A stretch of DNA of 32,382 bases from Eubacterium sp. AF22-9 (lineage in GTDB: Bacteria > Bacillota > Clostridia > Lachnospirales > Lachnospiraceae), in NCBI GenBank assembly GCA_003458705.1, contig QRVH01000027.1:1-32382 (forward strand). Reading direction: 5' to 3'. Each line of letters begins with the position of its first letter. Within the stretch, counting starts at the first letter, position 1. The translations under genes and the position numbers were made by a program. The notes under the pieces are model-generated. The model was not told the DNA's origin. It saw only the letters and a list, made by a program, of their open reading frames with translations, and searched no databases. Positions 1 to 8,111 of the stretch are shown in pieces.

Positions 1-1
1 T

Positions 2-124
2 ATTGTATTGAATTATGAAAAATATAATCCTGACAATGGTGAAACTGTCCTGACAGATGCTATTATACAGTTAGATGGTTATACAAGGACAGAAGATTAT
101 ATATCTGATATTGATTATTATTAA
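2..124 (+). CDS. C-terminal end of an unidentified protein (partial)
   Basis: An open frame enters from the left edge and ends at TAA 122-124, giving the last 40 residues of a protein (starts IVLNYEKYNPDNGE, ends ISDIDYY). The tail is acidic and tyrosine-rich with no recognisable domain. It is followed by a hairpin that looks like its terminator, which supports a real gene end. No function can be assigned from this fragment. Confidence 0.5.
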   Translation: MVLNYEKYNPDNGETVLTDAIIQLDGYTRTEDYISDIDYY

Positions 125-136
125 TTACTTCTTATG

Positions 137-165
137 TTGAATTAATGTAATATAATAAGTATAAT
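137..165 (+). promoter_or_regulatory. Sigma-A-type promoter for glf
   Basis: TTGAAT at 137-142, a 17-nt spacer and a perfect TATAAT at 160-165. Transcription would start near 172, inside the hairpin at 170-193, so the promoter of glf overlaps the terminator of the upstream gene. The start codon of glf follows at 223. Confidence 0.6.
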
Positions 166-169
166 TAAT

Positions 170-193
170 GGGATGGTGCGTCGGCATCATCCC
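170..193 (+). terminator. Hairpin terminator of the upstream gene
   Basis: GGGATGGTG (170-178) pairs with CATCATCCC (185-193) with one G-T pair, loop of six, followed by the T-rich ATTATTT. The tract is modest, so efficiency is uncertain. Confidence 0.5.
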
Positions 194-222
194 ATTATTT
201 AAGATAGAAAAGGAACAGGATT

Positions 223-1362
223 ATGTACGATTATTTAATAGTTGGAGCAGGACTTTTCGGTTCAGTGTTTGCACATGAGGCAGCAAGAGCAGGAAAGAAG
301 GTTCTTGTAATAGATAAGAGAAATAATATTGCAGGTAATGTATATACAGAGAAGATGGAAGGTATTAATGTGCATGTATATGGTGCACACATTTTTCATA
401 CCAATAATAAGAAGGTGTGGGAGTATCTTTCACAGTTTACTACATTCAACAGATTCACTAATTCACCTGTTGCTAATTATAAGGGCGAGTTGTATTCACT
501 GCCATTTAATATGTATACCTTCAATAAGATGTGGGGCGTTGTGACACCACAGGAGGCTGCAGAAAGAATCGAGCTGCAGAGAAAGGAAGCAGGAATTACA
601 GAGCCTAAGAACCTTGAGGAGCAGGCTATAAGTCTTGTCGGAACTGATATATACGAGAAGCTTATTAAGGGATATACACAGAAGCAGTGGGGCAGACCAT
701 GCAATGAGCTTCCATCATTCATTATCAAGAGACTTCCTGTAAGACTTACATTTGATAATAATTATTTTAACGCACTTTATCAGGGAATTCCTGAGGGTGG
801 ATATACTAAGATGGTTGCCAATATGCTTGATGACAGCAGTCTTTCGGGAAGCATTGAAGTAAGACTAGGAGTTGATTATCTTGCTTCTACTGATGCTAAG
901 AAAGAATTAGATAGTCAGGCTGAAAAGGTTGTATACACAGGTGCGATTGATGCATACTTTGATTATAAGCTTGGAAATCTTGAATATCGTTCAGTAAGGT
1001 TTGAAACAGAGACTCTGGATATTCCTAATTTTCAGGGTAATGCAGCAGTTAATTATACTGATGCCGAAACTCCATGGACAAGAATTATTGAACACAAATG
1101 GTTTGAGTTCGGTAAGGATGAGGATGGCAATGATCTTCCTAAGACTGTTATCAGCCGTGAATACAGCTCTGAGTGGAAGCCAGGTGATGAGCCATACTAT
1201 CCTGTAAATGATGAGAAGAACGGCGCTTTATATGCACAGTATAAGGAACTTGCTGACGCTGAAAGCAAGGTTATATTTGGCGGACGTCTTGGTGAGTACA
1301 AATATTATGATATGGATGCTGTTGTGGCAGCAGCACTTGACTGTGCCGCAAATAATATATAA
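223..1362 (+). CDS. glf: UDP-galactopyranose mutase
   Basis: A 379-residue flavoenzyme that interconverts UDP-galactopyranose and UDP-galactofuranose, the donor for galactofuranose-containing surface glycans. The N-terminus is a Rossmann FAD-binding fold with GAGLFG at residues 8-13, followed by the family block YGAHIFHTNN near residue 52 and KGYTQKQWG near residue 149. The length matches bacterial Glf (about 370-390). An AGGAAC ribosome binding site precedes the ATG. It has its own promoter at 137-165. galE lies downstream in the same locus and would supply UDP-galactose. The protein is cytoplasmic; the galactofuranosyl transferase that would use its product is not visible here, though one of the two GT2 enzymes nearby could be involved. 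Identity is firm. Confidence 0.96.
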   Translation: MYDYLIVGAGLFGSVFAHEAARAGKKVLVIDKRNNIAGNVYTEKMEGINVHVYGAHIFHTNNKKVWEYLSQFTTFNRFTNSPVANYKGELYSLPFNMYTFNKMWGVVTPQEAAERIELQRKEAGITEPKNLEEQAISLVGTDIYEKLIKGYTQKQWGRPCNELPSFIIKRLPVRLTFDNNYFNALYQGIPEGGYTKMVANMLDDSSLSGSIEVRLGVDYLASTDAKKELDSQAEKVVYTGAIDAYFDYKLGNLEYRSVRFETETLDIPNFQGNAAVNYTDAETPWTRIIEHKWFEFGKDEDGNDLPKTVISREYSSEWKPGDEPYYPVNDEKNGALYAQYKELADAESKVIFGGRLGEYKYYDMDAVVAAALDCAANNI

Positions 1363-1373
1363 TTGCAGATGGT

Positions 1374-1399
1374 GGGGTGACCCATAATAAAGTCACCCC
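1374..1399. terminator. Inverted repeat between convergent genes, probable terminator
   Basis: GGGGTGAC (1374-1381) pairs perfectly with GTCACCCC (1392-1399) around a 10-nt loop. It sits between glf (plus) and the small minus-strand gene whose TGA stop lies inside the right arm. Neither side has a strong T tract, so termination is inferred from position. Confidence 0.45.
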
Positions 1400-1647
1400 T
1401 GAAAATTGTCACTTGCCTTGCGGTCACATAACTGACTGTATATATCAGGACCAAGTCCTGTCTGTAATTCTGCATATGCTTTTCTTAACTGTTCGTCAGT
1501 CATATGCTCACGTCTTCTTTCGATTGCATTAATGCTGTCGAGAATCACTTTGTCCTGATTATCGCGAGTTTCCCAGTTATACATGGTTTGTCCTTTTACG
1601 ATAGATTTATTATTGTTGTCTGTTGGAAGATTTTCTGAGTTATTCAT
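1393..1647 (-). CDS. Small hypothetical protein, 84 residues
   Basis: A hydrophilic 84-residue protein with no signal peptide or membrane segment. Residues about 24-55 are rich in charged residues and probably helical (NQDKVILDSINAIERRRE). The start is supported by a strong AAGGAG ribosome binding site seven bases upstream on the minus strand, which is why I accept this short gene. It converges with glf and is divergent from the downstream glycosyltransferase. I do not recognise the family; it resembles small soluble proteins of Clostridia with no known role. Confidence 0.7.
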   Translation of the reverse strand: MNNSENLPTDNNNKSIVKGQTMYNWETRDNQDKVILDSINAIERRREHMTDEQLRKAYAELQTGLGPDIYSQLCDRKASDNFQG

Positions 1648-1712
1648 ATCTGTTCTCCTTAATTATTTTTTAGAATCTTCTAATATTATCTGCGTTAATT
1701 ACGCGTCTATAC

Positions 1713-1741
1713 TTGAAAAAGTCATCATAGCATTGTAATAT
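1713..1741 (+). promoter_or_regulatory. Sigma-A-type promoter for the first GT2 gene
   Basis: TTGAAA at 1713-1718, 17-nt spacer, TAATAT at 1736-1741. The predicted transcription start is near 1748, which argues that the in-frame ATG at 1748 is not used and that the ATG at 1775, behind AGAGGGG, is the real start. Confidence 0.5.
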
Positions 1742-1774
1742 TAATAAATGTGCAGACACGAGAGGGGAATTTCA

Positions 1775-2515
1775 ATGGTTAATCTGGATGGGATGCTGTC
1801 AATAGTTATGCCAGCTTATAATGAGGAAAAGCTTATATATAACAGTATTAAAGAAACACTCAGAATTGTTGAAAAGTTTGTTCCAGAATTAGAGATAGTT
1901 GTGGTTAATGATGGCAGTAGGGACAATACGAAATCTGAAATTGAAAAAGCAGTTAAAGAGGACGACAGAGTGCGTATGATAAGTTCTACCAAGAACAGAG
2001 GCAAAGGTAATGCTATAATTGCCGGTGTTTCACAGGTGGAAGGAAAGTATGTTGCATTTGTTGATGCAGATTTAGAATTGAATCCATCACAGCTTGAAGG
2101 TTATCTTCAAAAAATGCTTGACGATAATAAAGATGTTGTAATTGGATGCAAGTTCCATAAGGATTCCAAGCTGGATTATCCATTTAAGAGAAAGGTTATA
2201 AGCATGGGTTATTACATAATGCTGCTTGTGATGTTTCATCTTAATGTCAGGGATACACAGACAGGGCTTAAGGTATTCAGAGTGGAGGCAATCAAGCCGG
2301 TGGCACATCTTGTCAGGACATCAGGATTTGCCTATGATATAGAACTTCTGGTTGCTATACACAGAAGAGGTTTTACAATTGCACAGATGCCGGTTGAAGT
2401 TGTATACGTCAGAGATTCGGATAGCCGACGAATAGGGATGAAAGATATATGGCAGGCATTTATTGATACATGGGCTATATTTGGAAGAGTGTACTTTAAG
2501 CATTATTATGATTAA
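1775..2515 (+). CDS. Family 2 glycosyltransferase, DPM1/ALG5-like
   Basis: A 246-residue GT-A fold transferase that probably moves a sugar from a nucleotide sugar to polyprenyl phosphate at the inner membrane face. Visible family motifs: MPAYNEE at the N-terminus, VVNDGSRDNT (donor binding), DADLELNP (DxD metal motif), RDTQTGLKVF, and a C-terminal amphipathic stretch without clear membrane helices. Start chosen at the ATG with AGAGGGG upstream. It is followed 40 bp later by a GH25-like gene in the same direction, so it may be the first gene of an operon. The sugar cannot be told from sequence: glucose or mannose are typical for this subgroup. A second DPM1-like enzyme lies at 10555. Confidence 0.85.
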   Translation: MVNLDGMLSIVMPAYNEEKLIYNSIKETLRIVEKFVPELEIVVVNDGSRDNTKSEIEKAVKEDDRVRMISSTKNRGKGNAIIAGVSQVEGKYVAFVDADLELNPSQLEGYLQKMLDDNKDVVIGCKFHKDSKLDYPFKRKVISMGYYIMLLVMFHLNVRDTQTGLKVFRVEAIKPVAHLVRTSGFAYDIELLVAIHRRGFTIAQMPVEVVYVRDSDSRRIGMKDIWQAFIDTWAIFGRVYFKHYYD

Positions 2516-2555
2516 AATACATGTGGTTTAGGAGAATTAGGAGATACGATTAAGA

Positions 2556-4433
2556 ATGAAAGAATTATTAGAAGGTTTAGCAGGTAAGCTGGCAGGAGTA
2601 GGAAAGTCAGTATTTGTGGCACATGCCAAGATTTGTATTATTACAGGTGCAGTTGCGGTGTCGGGAACTGCGGCAACAGTTACAGGTGTTGAGTATGTTA
2701 AACATAATAACACTAAAAATGTTGTGCAGGCACAGGAAACTGAGCATGAGTCTGAGACTGAAACTGAATCAGAAAGACTTGATAAACTTAATAAGATTCT
2801 TGTAGAAACTCAGGAAGAAACTGCTGAAGAAGAGAGCTCATCAGTAGAAGAGCTTGAAAGTCTTATGGAGGAAGCACTTTCAAGTGATGATACAACAAGT
2901 GAGGAACTTAATCAGATAATTGAAGCTGTTGCAGACAGTGGTGCTGGTCCTGTTGCAGTAAAGGATATAGAAGAGCTTGAGGTAGTTGAAGATAATTCAT
3001 CAGAGCCATCAAGAGAGGATGCAGAGGTTTCAGATTCAGGAACTGAGGATACATCAAGTTCTGATCAGATATATGAAGTTAATCAGCTTGTGTATGGTAT
3101 AGATGTATCAAGATGGCAGGGAGATATAGACTGGTCAAAGGTTGCTGCCGATGGAATTACATTTGCAATGATTAAATGTGGTGGCGGAGATGATGGTTTA
3201 TACGAAGATAGAAAATTCAAGCAGAATATCCAGGGAGCATTAGCTAACGGTATCCAGGTAGGAATATATTTTTATTCGGGTGCAACAGATGCAAAGACTG
3301 CATACGATGAAGCAAGCTTTTGTATTAATCTTATAAAAGACTATCAGATTACATATCCGGTTGCATTTGACTGGGAACTTAAAACAGGCGATTATGATCA
3401 GGTTACACAGGCGTGTGAGACATTCTGTAATGTTGTAAAGAGTTATGGATATCAGCCAATGGTATATTCTAACAGAAACAGATGGTATGATAATTTTGAT
3501 GGAGAGAAACTTGCAGGAAAGTTTAAGGTATGGATGGCATGCTACTGGAGTGAATATTATTATACATCAACACGCTGGGCATATGGTGATGACCTTGCAA
3601 GCTTTAAATGGCATTATGATATGTGGCAGTATGGTGTAACAGACACTGTTGATGGTATTGATGGATATGTTGATATGAACATTGCATTTTTCGGATATGC
3701 CAACTATAAAGTTAATGGTGCACAGGATGCTGCATTGACAGTAACTAATACTAACATAACAAGATATCTGGGACATGATTCAGGAAAGCTCAATGAGGGT
3801 GTGGATTTCATGTCAGGAGTTAAAGGAGTTAATTCAATAGGCTATGAGGTGGATGTAGATTACGATATAATTGATTCTTCAGGAAATTCAGTTGATGAAG
3901 AAGATGCATTATCACAGCCAGGCAGATATACAGTCAGATATTCATTTAAAGATCCGAAATCTGGTAATATAACAAAGGATGCAGTCCTTAATATCGTTGA
4001 TGTTACAGCAAAACTTGTAACACCGGATATTAATGTACAGGCAGATGATTCAGGCAGACTTCCAGCAGGCTTCAGCTTTATAAATGGTGTATCTGGAACT
4101 AACAGTTTATCTGAGAATGCAACACTTACACGATATGAGGTTATCAGAAGAAATATTGCAACTGGTGAGGAAACAACTATGTCACCGGAGCAGGCACTTG
4201 TAAATGTGTACGATGTAAAGAATTATACTTATTCTGTTGTATATTACTTTGATGTGCCAAAGGATGGAACTGTAAAACAGACTGCTGTAATGACAGTTAT
4301 AGCAAAGGAAACAGAAACAGAAAAAGAAACTCAGAAGGAAACAGAGACTGAGAGCCAGACAGAAACCAGAAAGTTATCTGTTGCAGCTAAGAAGCAGGAG
4401 ACAACAGAAGAGACGGTAATTAACAATAAATAA
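2556..4433 (+). CDS. Membrane-anchored GH25 muramidase-like protein with Ig-like repeats
   Basis: A 625-residue surface protein. Residues about 26-46 form one hydrophobic segment after a short basic start, giving a likely membrane anchor; residues 58-170 are a Glu/Ser/Thr-rich spacer. The GH25 domain runs from about 179 (YGIDVSRWQGDIDW) to about 385, with the active-site pair D272 and E274 in FDWEL and a DMNIAFF end block. Two all-beta domains follow (about 395-485 and 490-590; SGVKGVNS and NGVSGTNS mark equivalent positions), then a low-complexity tail rich in ETE. The family hydrolyses the MurNAc-GlcNAc bond of peptidoglycan, so a role in wall remodelling is inferred. The best ribosome binding site, AGGAG at 2539-2543, is 12 nt from the ATG, longer than usual. 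It is followed by another GH25 gene. Confidence 0.88.
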   Translation: MKELLEGLAGKLAGVGKSVFVAHAKICIITGAVAVSGTAATVTGVEYVKHNNTKNVVQAQETEHESETETESERLDKLNKILVETQEETAEEESSSVEELESLMEEALSSDDTTSEELNQIIEAVADSGAGPVAVKDIEELEVVEDNSSEPSREDAEVSDSGTEDTSSSDQIYEVNQLVYGIDVSRWQGDIDWSKVAADGITFAMIKCGGGDDGLYEDRKFKQNIQGALANGIQVGIYFYSGATDAKTAYDEASFCINLIKDYQITYPVAFDWELKTGDYDQVTQACETFCNVVKSYGYQPMVYSNRNRWYDNFDGEKLAGKFKVWMACYWSEYYYTSTRWAYGDDLASFKWHYDMWQYGVTDTVDGIDGYVDMNIAFFGYANYKVNGAQDAALTVTNTNITRYLGHDSGKLNEGVDFMSGVKGVNSIGYEVDVDYDIIDSSGNSVDEEDALSQPGRYTVRYSFKDPKSGNITKDAVLNIVDVTAKLVTPDINVQADDSGRLPAGFSFINGVSGTNSLSENATLTRYEVIRRNIATGEETTMSPEQALVNVYDVKNYTYSVVYYFDVPKDGTVKQTAVMTVIAKETETEKETQKETETESQTETRKLSVAAKKQETTEETVINNK

Positions 4434-4448
4434 TAACAACAGGTTACA

Positions 4449-4480
4449 AACGGCGCTATCATATAAAATGTAGCGCCGTT
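4449..4480 (+). terminator. Hairpin between the two GH25 genes, terminator or attenuator
   Basis: AACGGCGCTA (4449-4458) pairs perfectly with TAGCGCCGTT (4471-4480). The right arm also begins a second, smaller hairpin (GTTGT with ACAAC, then TTTT at about 4479-4499), so two exclusive folds share bases. That suits a terminator or a read-through control between co-directional genes. Confidence 0.55.
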
Positions 4481-4514
4481 GTTGAGATTATACAACTTTT
4501 AAAATGGAGAAAAA

Positions 4515-6503
4515 ATGTTTTCATTAAAGAAATTACTTAAGAAAGATACAATAAGTGAACAGGAAGCTGCTTCACAGGATAGCGAGTATGAGGTATTAGA
4601 GGTTACAGAACTTTCTTTTATACAGACGGCAAAGATGTGGTTACGGGATTTTTTCAGGGTAAAGAAGCATGTTATTATAACAGCTGTAAGTAGTGGTGCT
4701 GTTGTTGTGGCAGTTGCCGGAATAGTTATTACGGTGTCAGTTGTCAGTCGTATTGGGAAGCAGAAAAGTACTGATGTTGCAGCAGCAATAGAAGATACGT
4801 CAACACAGATGGAAACAGCAGAAGAAATGAAAGCACCAGTTTTGTCACTTTATCTGGAGGCGGTAGCAGATGAAAATACTATTACTGCAAGTGTGTATGG
4901 TGAAGATGGAGAGATTCTTTCAGGACATGAGCTTGTATTTAACCTTTTAAGTGGAAGTAAAGAAGATAATGAAGAACAGATTGAGAAACTAAAGGCTGCA
5001 TATGCAGGACAGAATGTTGAGGATGTTGATAAGGAAGTTTATGAAGATGATGATAAGGATGGTACAGTTCTTATGCCGGATCTTGAAACGGGAACATACA
5101 CTTTGGTAGTGCAGGCTGAGGAAGGGTATAAGACTCCGGAAGCAGCAGAGGCGACAGTTGAGACATTTGCAGTAATGGATGACATTATGGAAAAGGTTGT
5201 GGCAGATTCAGCTGCTACACAGAAAGAGGATCCGTCAAAGAACCGTTCTAATTCTTCACCTGCAGTTTCTGTACCTGAAACAACAGCTTCAGCAGGAGAA
5301 GTCAATGTTACTGCTTTGAAGAAATCGGGTGACAATATAATCTATAAGATAACAGGCAGAAGTACAATGCAGCTTACGGACGATGAAGCTGCCAGATATA
5401 CAGCTGGCTCTGTTTTAATAGATGATCATAGTGTGTCTGCATATTCAGGATACATATATGAAACAGGAAAGATTCAGATAACAGGAGGACAGGCAGATGT
5501 TGTAACAAAATTCCTTGTACCTGAGCGAAATATTAGCACTGAAAATGTTGAGATGACTAATAATACAACAGTATTTGCAGATAATCTTAAGGAAACTGCA
5601 GCAGGAACTAAAGAAACACAGAGTGAAACAAAGACAACAGGTGAGAGTACTAAATCAGAAGAAACTTCTAAAACAGAAGAAACTTCTAAGGGAGAAAATA
5701 CTAAACCATCTGATAATCAGAGTACGACAGCCAGAAAAAATTATGTTCTTCTTTCATTAGAAGCTGAGACAGAGACTGTATATGCTGATGGATGGCAGAA
5801 TATACAGGGGAAAACATATTATTTCAGAAATTCGCAGGCTGTTACTGGGTGGAATCAGATTGACGGACTACAATATTATTTTAATGGAGACGGTTCGCTT
5901 GGCTCACATCTGGTAATAGATGTATCTACTTATAACGGAGATATTGACTGGAATCGCGTTAAGGCGGCAGGAATTGACTATGCAATTATACGTGTAGGCT
6001 ACAGGGGATATGAGACAGCAAGACTGGTAAAGGATAAACGATTTGATACAAACATGAGGAATGCAATAGCAGCAGGTGTCAAAGTTGGAGCCTATATTGT
6101 TACTCAGGCGGTTAATACTAATGAAGCTGTTGAAGAGGCAAGTTTTATTATATCTGCATGTAGTGGGTATAATGTATCTCTTCCGTTGGCAATAGATGTA
6201 GAGAGTGCAGGAAATGGAAAAGGAAGAGGAGATAAAATATCGGTTGCGGAAAGAACGGCTGTTATTAATGCATTTGTACAGACGATAAGGGGTGCCGGGT
6301 ATTCGGCAATGGTATATGCTAATAAAGACTGGATGACTAACAGAATCAATGCAGGAGGGCTTGTTTCTGGAAGTACTGTATGGCTTGCACAGTATAGAAG
6401 TAGCTGCACTTATGGTGGAAGCTACCAGATGTGGCAGTTTACAGAGTCAGGTTCTATACCGGGCATTTCTGGAAATGTAGATATGAGTGCATGGAAATAT
6501 TAA
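4515..6503 (+). CDS. Membrane-anchored GH25 protein with cell-wall-binding repeat
   Basis: A 662-residue protein. An unusually long cytoplasmic start (about 51 residues, acidic) precedes one membrane helix at about 52-81. A long extracytoplasmic region follows with an Ala/Glu-rich beta-like domain (about 105-225), a Ser/Thr-rich stretch with KTEETSK repeats (about 365-400), and a choline/wall-binding-type repeat at about 426-465 (GWQNIQGKTYYF, then GWNQIDGLQYYF). The GH25 domain fills the C-terminus: IDVSTYNGDIDW near 469, active-site D561 and E563 in AIDVES, and MWQFTESG before the end. It is a likely peptidoglycan muramidase held at the membrane. GGAG directly precedes the ATG. The paired GH25 genes differ in architecture, so they are not a recent duplication. 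Confidence 0.88.
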   Translation: MFSLKKLLKKDTISEQEAASQDSEYEVLEVTELSFIQTAKMWLRDFFRVKKHVIITAVSSGAVVVAVAGIVITVSVVSRIGKQKSTDVAAAIEDTSTQMETAEEMKAPVLSLYLEAVADENTITASVYGEDGEILSGHELVFNLLSGSKEDNEEQIEKLKAAYAGQNVEDVDKEVYEDDDKDGTVLMPDLETGTYTLVVQAEEGYKTPEAAEATVETFAVMDDIMEKVVADSAATQKEDPSKNRSNSSPAVSVPETTASAGEVNVTALKKSGDNIIYKITGRSTMQLTDDEAARYTAGSVLIDDHSVSAYSGYIYETGKIQITGGQADVVTKFLVPERNISTENVEMTNNTTVFADNLKETAAGTKETQSETKTTGESTKSEETSKTEETSKGENTKPSDNQSTTARKNYVLLSLEAETETVYADGWQNIQGKTYYFRNSQAVTGWNQIDGLQYYFNGDGSLGSHLVIDVSTYNGDIDWNRVKAAGIDYAIIRVGYRGYETARLVKDKRFDTNMRNAIAAGVKVGAYIVTQAVNTNEAVEEASFIISACSGYNVSLPLAIDVESAGNGKGRGDKISVAERTAVINAFVQTIRGAGYSAMVYANKDWMTNRINAGGLVSGSTVWLAQYRSSCTYGGSYQMWQFTESGSIPGISGNVDMSAWKY

Positions 6504-6507
6504 AAAG

Positions 6508-6536
6508 GTGACAATTCTTTAACATAGTGATATAAT
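6508..6536 (+). promoter_or_regulatory. Sigma-A-type promoter
   Basis: GTGACA at 6508-6513, exactly 17 nt, TATAAT at 6531-6536. It starts directly after the stop of the second GH25 gene and serves the sigma-like membrane protein at 6589. Confidence 0.65.
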
Positions 6537-6588
6537 TATACGAAGTGTTTATTTAAATGGATAAATATATGCAGAAATGAGGAGTAAT

Positions 6589-8058
6589 ATGAGTAAGAAT
6601 GATGAACAGTTAGTTAAGCTTATTAAAGATGTTGTTTCTGGTAATCAGGATAAGGAAGTATTCTGCAAGGAATTTTATAAGGAAGTATATGCACTTGTAT
6701 ACCCGGTATTTGGAGATAATAGCAAGAAAGTAACTAGCAGGGCATTTATTTATTTATGTAATAATATTGATAAAATTGATGTTAGTAAGAATATACACAG
6801 GCAGGTAGCAACACTTGTATCTGCATTTATGTTTGGACTGATTGACAAGAATACAATAAAAATTAATGTGACCGGATTAGAATATGAATTTAATAAGATT
6901 AAGGAAGATGCTGAATTATATAATATTATCAGAGATAATGTTAAAATGTTCAGAAATCCGGCAGATTATGATAATACCAGTGAAGCTATCAGAAGTTTAT
7001 CCAGAGTACAGACAATCCTTCTTGAGCTTTACGGATATGAAATGCATTCTGTTGATGAAATAGAAGAACTGCTTGATGTAGACAGTGCATTTATATGTGA
7101 ATTAATTGTTAAGACAAAAGCACAGATGCTTGGTATTGAACTTGAGACAGAAGAATCAGAATATGAAGAAGAGAATGGCTCTGATGATGAGTATGAGGCT
7201 GACAGATATGAAACGGAAGATGGTGCCGAGCCTGATGCATTGTATTATGAGCCTGAAGAAACAGACGACGACTCAGAGCCGGAAGATGATGAAAAGTCAT
7301 ATTTTGAAGATGATGATATAGATGATGATAGTGATGAACATCCATTCAGAAGAACAAAGGCGGATCGTAGCGCTGCAATGAGAAGAGCAGATGCATCAAA
7401 TCCTGTTGTGAGAAAGCTGGCAGGAGTTGTAGGGAAATTGTTTCCGTCATTATCGCAGGCTGCAAGAAGAATTGTGGTTTATGTAGCTGGAGGCGTTATA
7501 TTATTTGCAATAGTTTTAAGTGTATTTTTATCGGCTGTATTATCAGGTGATTCTAAAACAACTGCTAAGAAGAATAATAATTCAAACAATACAAGGGTTA
7601 CAACAGCTGAAACAACCACATCTAAGGAAAAGGTAACTCAGGCTAAAGCTACGAAGAAAGCAGATGATACAACAGCAGCTGATAATGAAGCTGTAAAGGA
7701 GACTACTAAGGCTGATGAGTCCGCAGAAGAAAATACTAAGAGATCAAATAAAACAACTATAAAAGAAGCTGAGGAAGAGACTGTAGAAGATTCTGCAAGT
7801 GGCATAGATGATAATAATGGCGGAGAAGAGGAAAAGGATGAGGAAGAGACAAAGCCATCAACAGAGGCAGACGAAACAAAGGCAAACGAATCTATAGAAA
7901 CTACAACAAAGGAAACAGAGTCTGTATCAAAGGAAACTACAACAAAAGAAACAAAGGAAACAGAGTCTGTAACAGAGGAAACTACAAAAGAAACAAAGGC
8001 AACAGAAGCTGTCGATAATACAGCAGCTGCGGCAGATGTTAATATTAATAATAATTAA
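6589..8058 (+). CDS. Single-pass membrane protein with sigma-factor-like cytoplasmic domain and Thr/Glu-rich outer tail
   Basis: A 489-residue protein. Residues 1-190 are helical; the block at about 131-180 (SLSRVQTILLELYGYEMHSV, then DEIEELLDVD) reads like the region-4 helix-turn-helix of an ECF-type sigma factor, and the first 90 residues could be a divergent region 2. An acidic linker (about 195-250), a basic patch (RRTKADRSAAMRRAD) and one membrane helix at about 295-320 follow. The outer tail of about 165 residues is almost only Thr, Glu, Lys, Ser and Ala (ETTTKETE-like repeats), as in wall-spanning stalks. I chose the ATG at 6589 because GAGGAG lies just before it; an in-frame ATG exists at 6577. 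It has its own promoter. Sigma or anti-sigma-like activity is inferred only. Confidence 0.7.
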   Translation: MSKNDEQLVKLIKDVVSGNQDKEVFCKEFYKEVYALVYPVFGDNSKKVTSRAFIYLCNNIDKIDVSKNIHRQVATLVSAFMFGLIDKNTIKINVTGLEYEFNKIKEDAELYNIIRDNVKMFRNPADYDNTSEAIRSLSRVQTILLELYGYEMHSVDEIEELLDVDSAFICELIVKTKAQMLGIELETEESEYEEENGSDDEYEADRYETEDGAEPDALYYEPEETDDDSEPEDDEKSYFEDDDIDDDSDEHPFRRTKADRSAAMRRADASNPVVRKLAGVVGKLFPSLSQAARRIVVYVAGGVILFAIVLSVFLSAVLSGDSKTTAKKNNNSNNTRVTTAETTTSKEKVTQAKATKKADDTTAADNEAVKETTKADESAEENTKRSNKTTIKEAEEETVEDSASGIDDNNGGEEEKDEEETKPSTEADETKANESIETTTKETESVSKETTTKETKETESVTEETTKETKATEAVDNTAAAADVNINNN

Positions 8059-8111
8059 GTAAGTCAGGGGTAAATAATACAGGTACATAACAGGATTAAG
8101 GAAGGATTGCT

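Noticed and set aside
1748-1774. Upstream start codon of the first GT2 gene
   Set aside because: It coincides with the predicted transcription start and lacks a binding site; ATG 1775 follows AGAGGGG.
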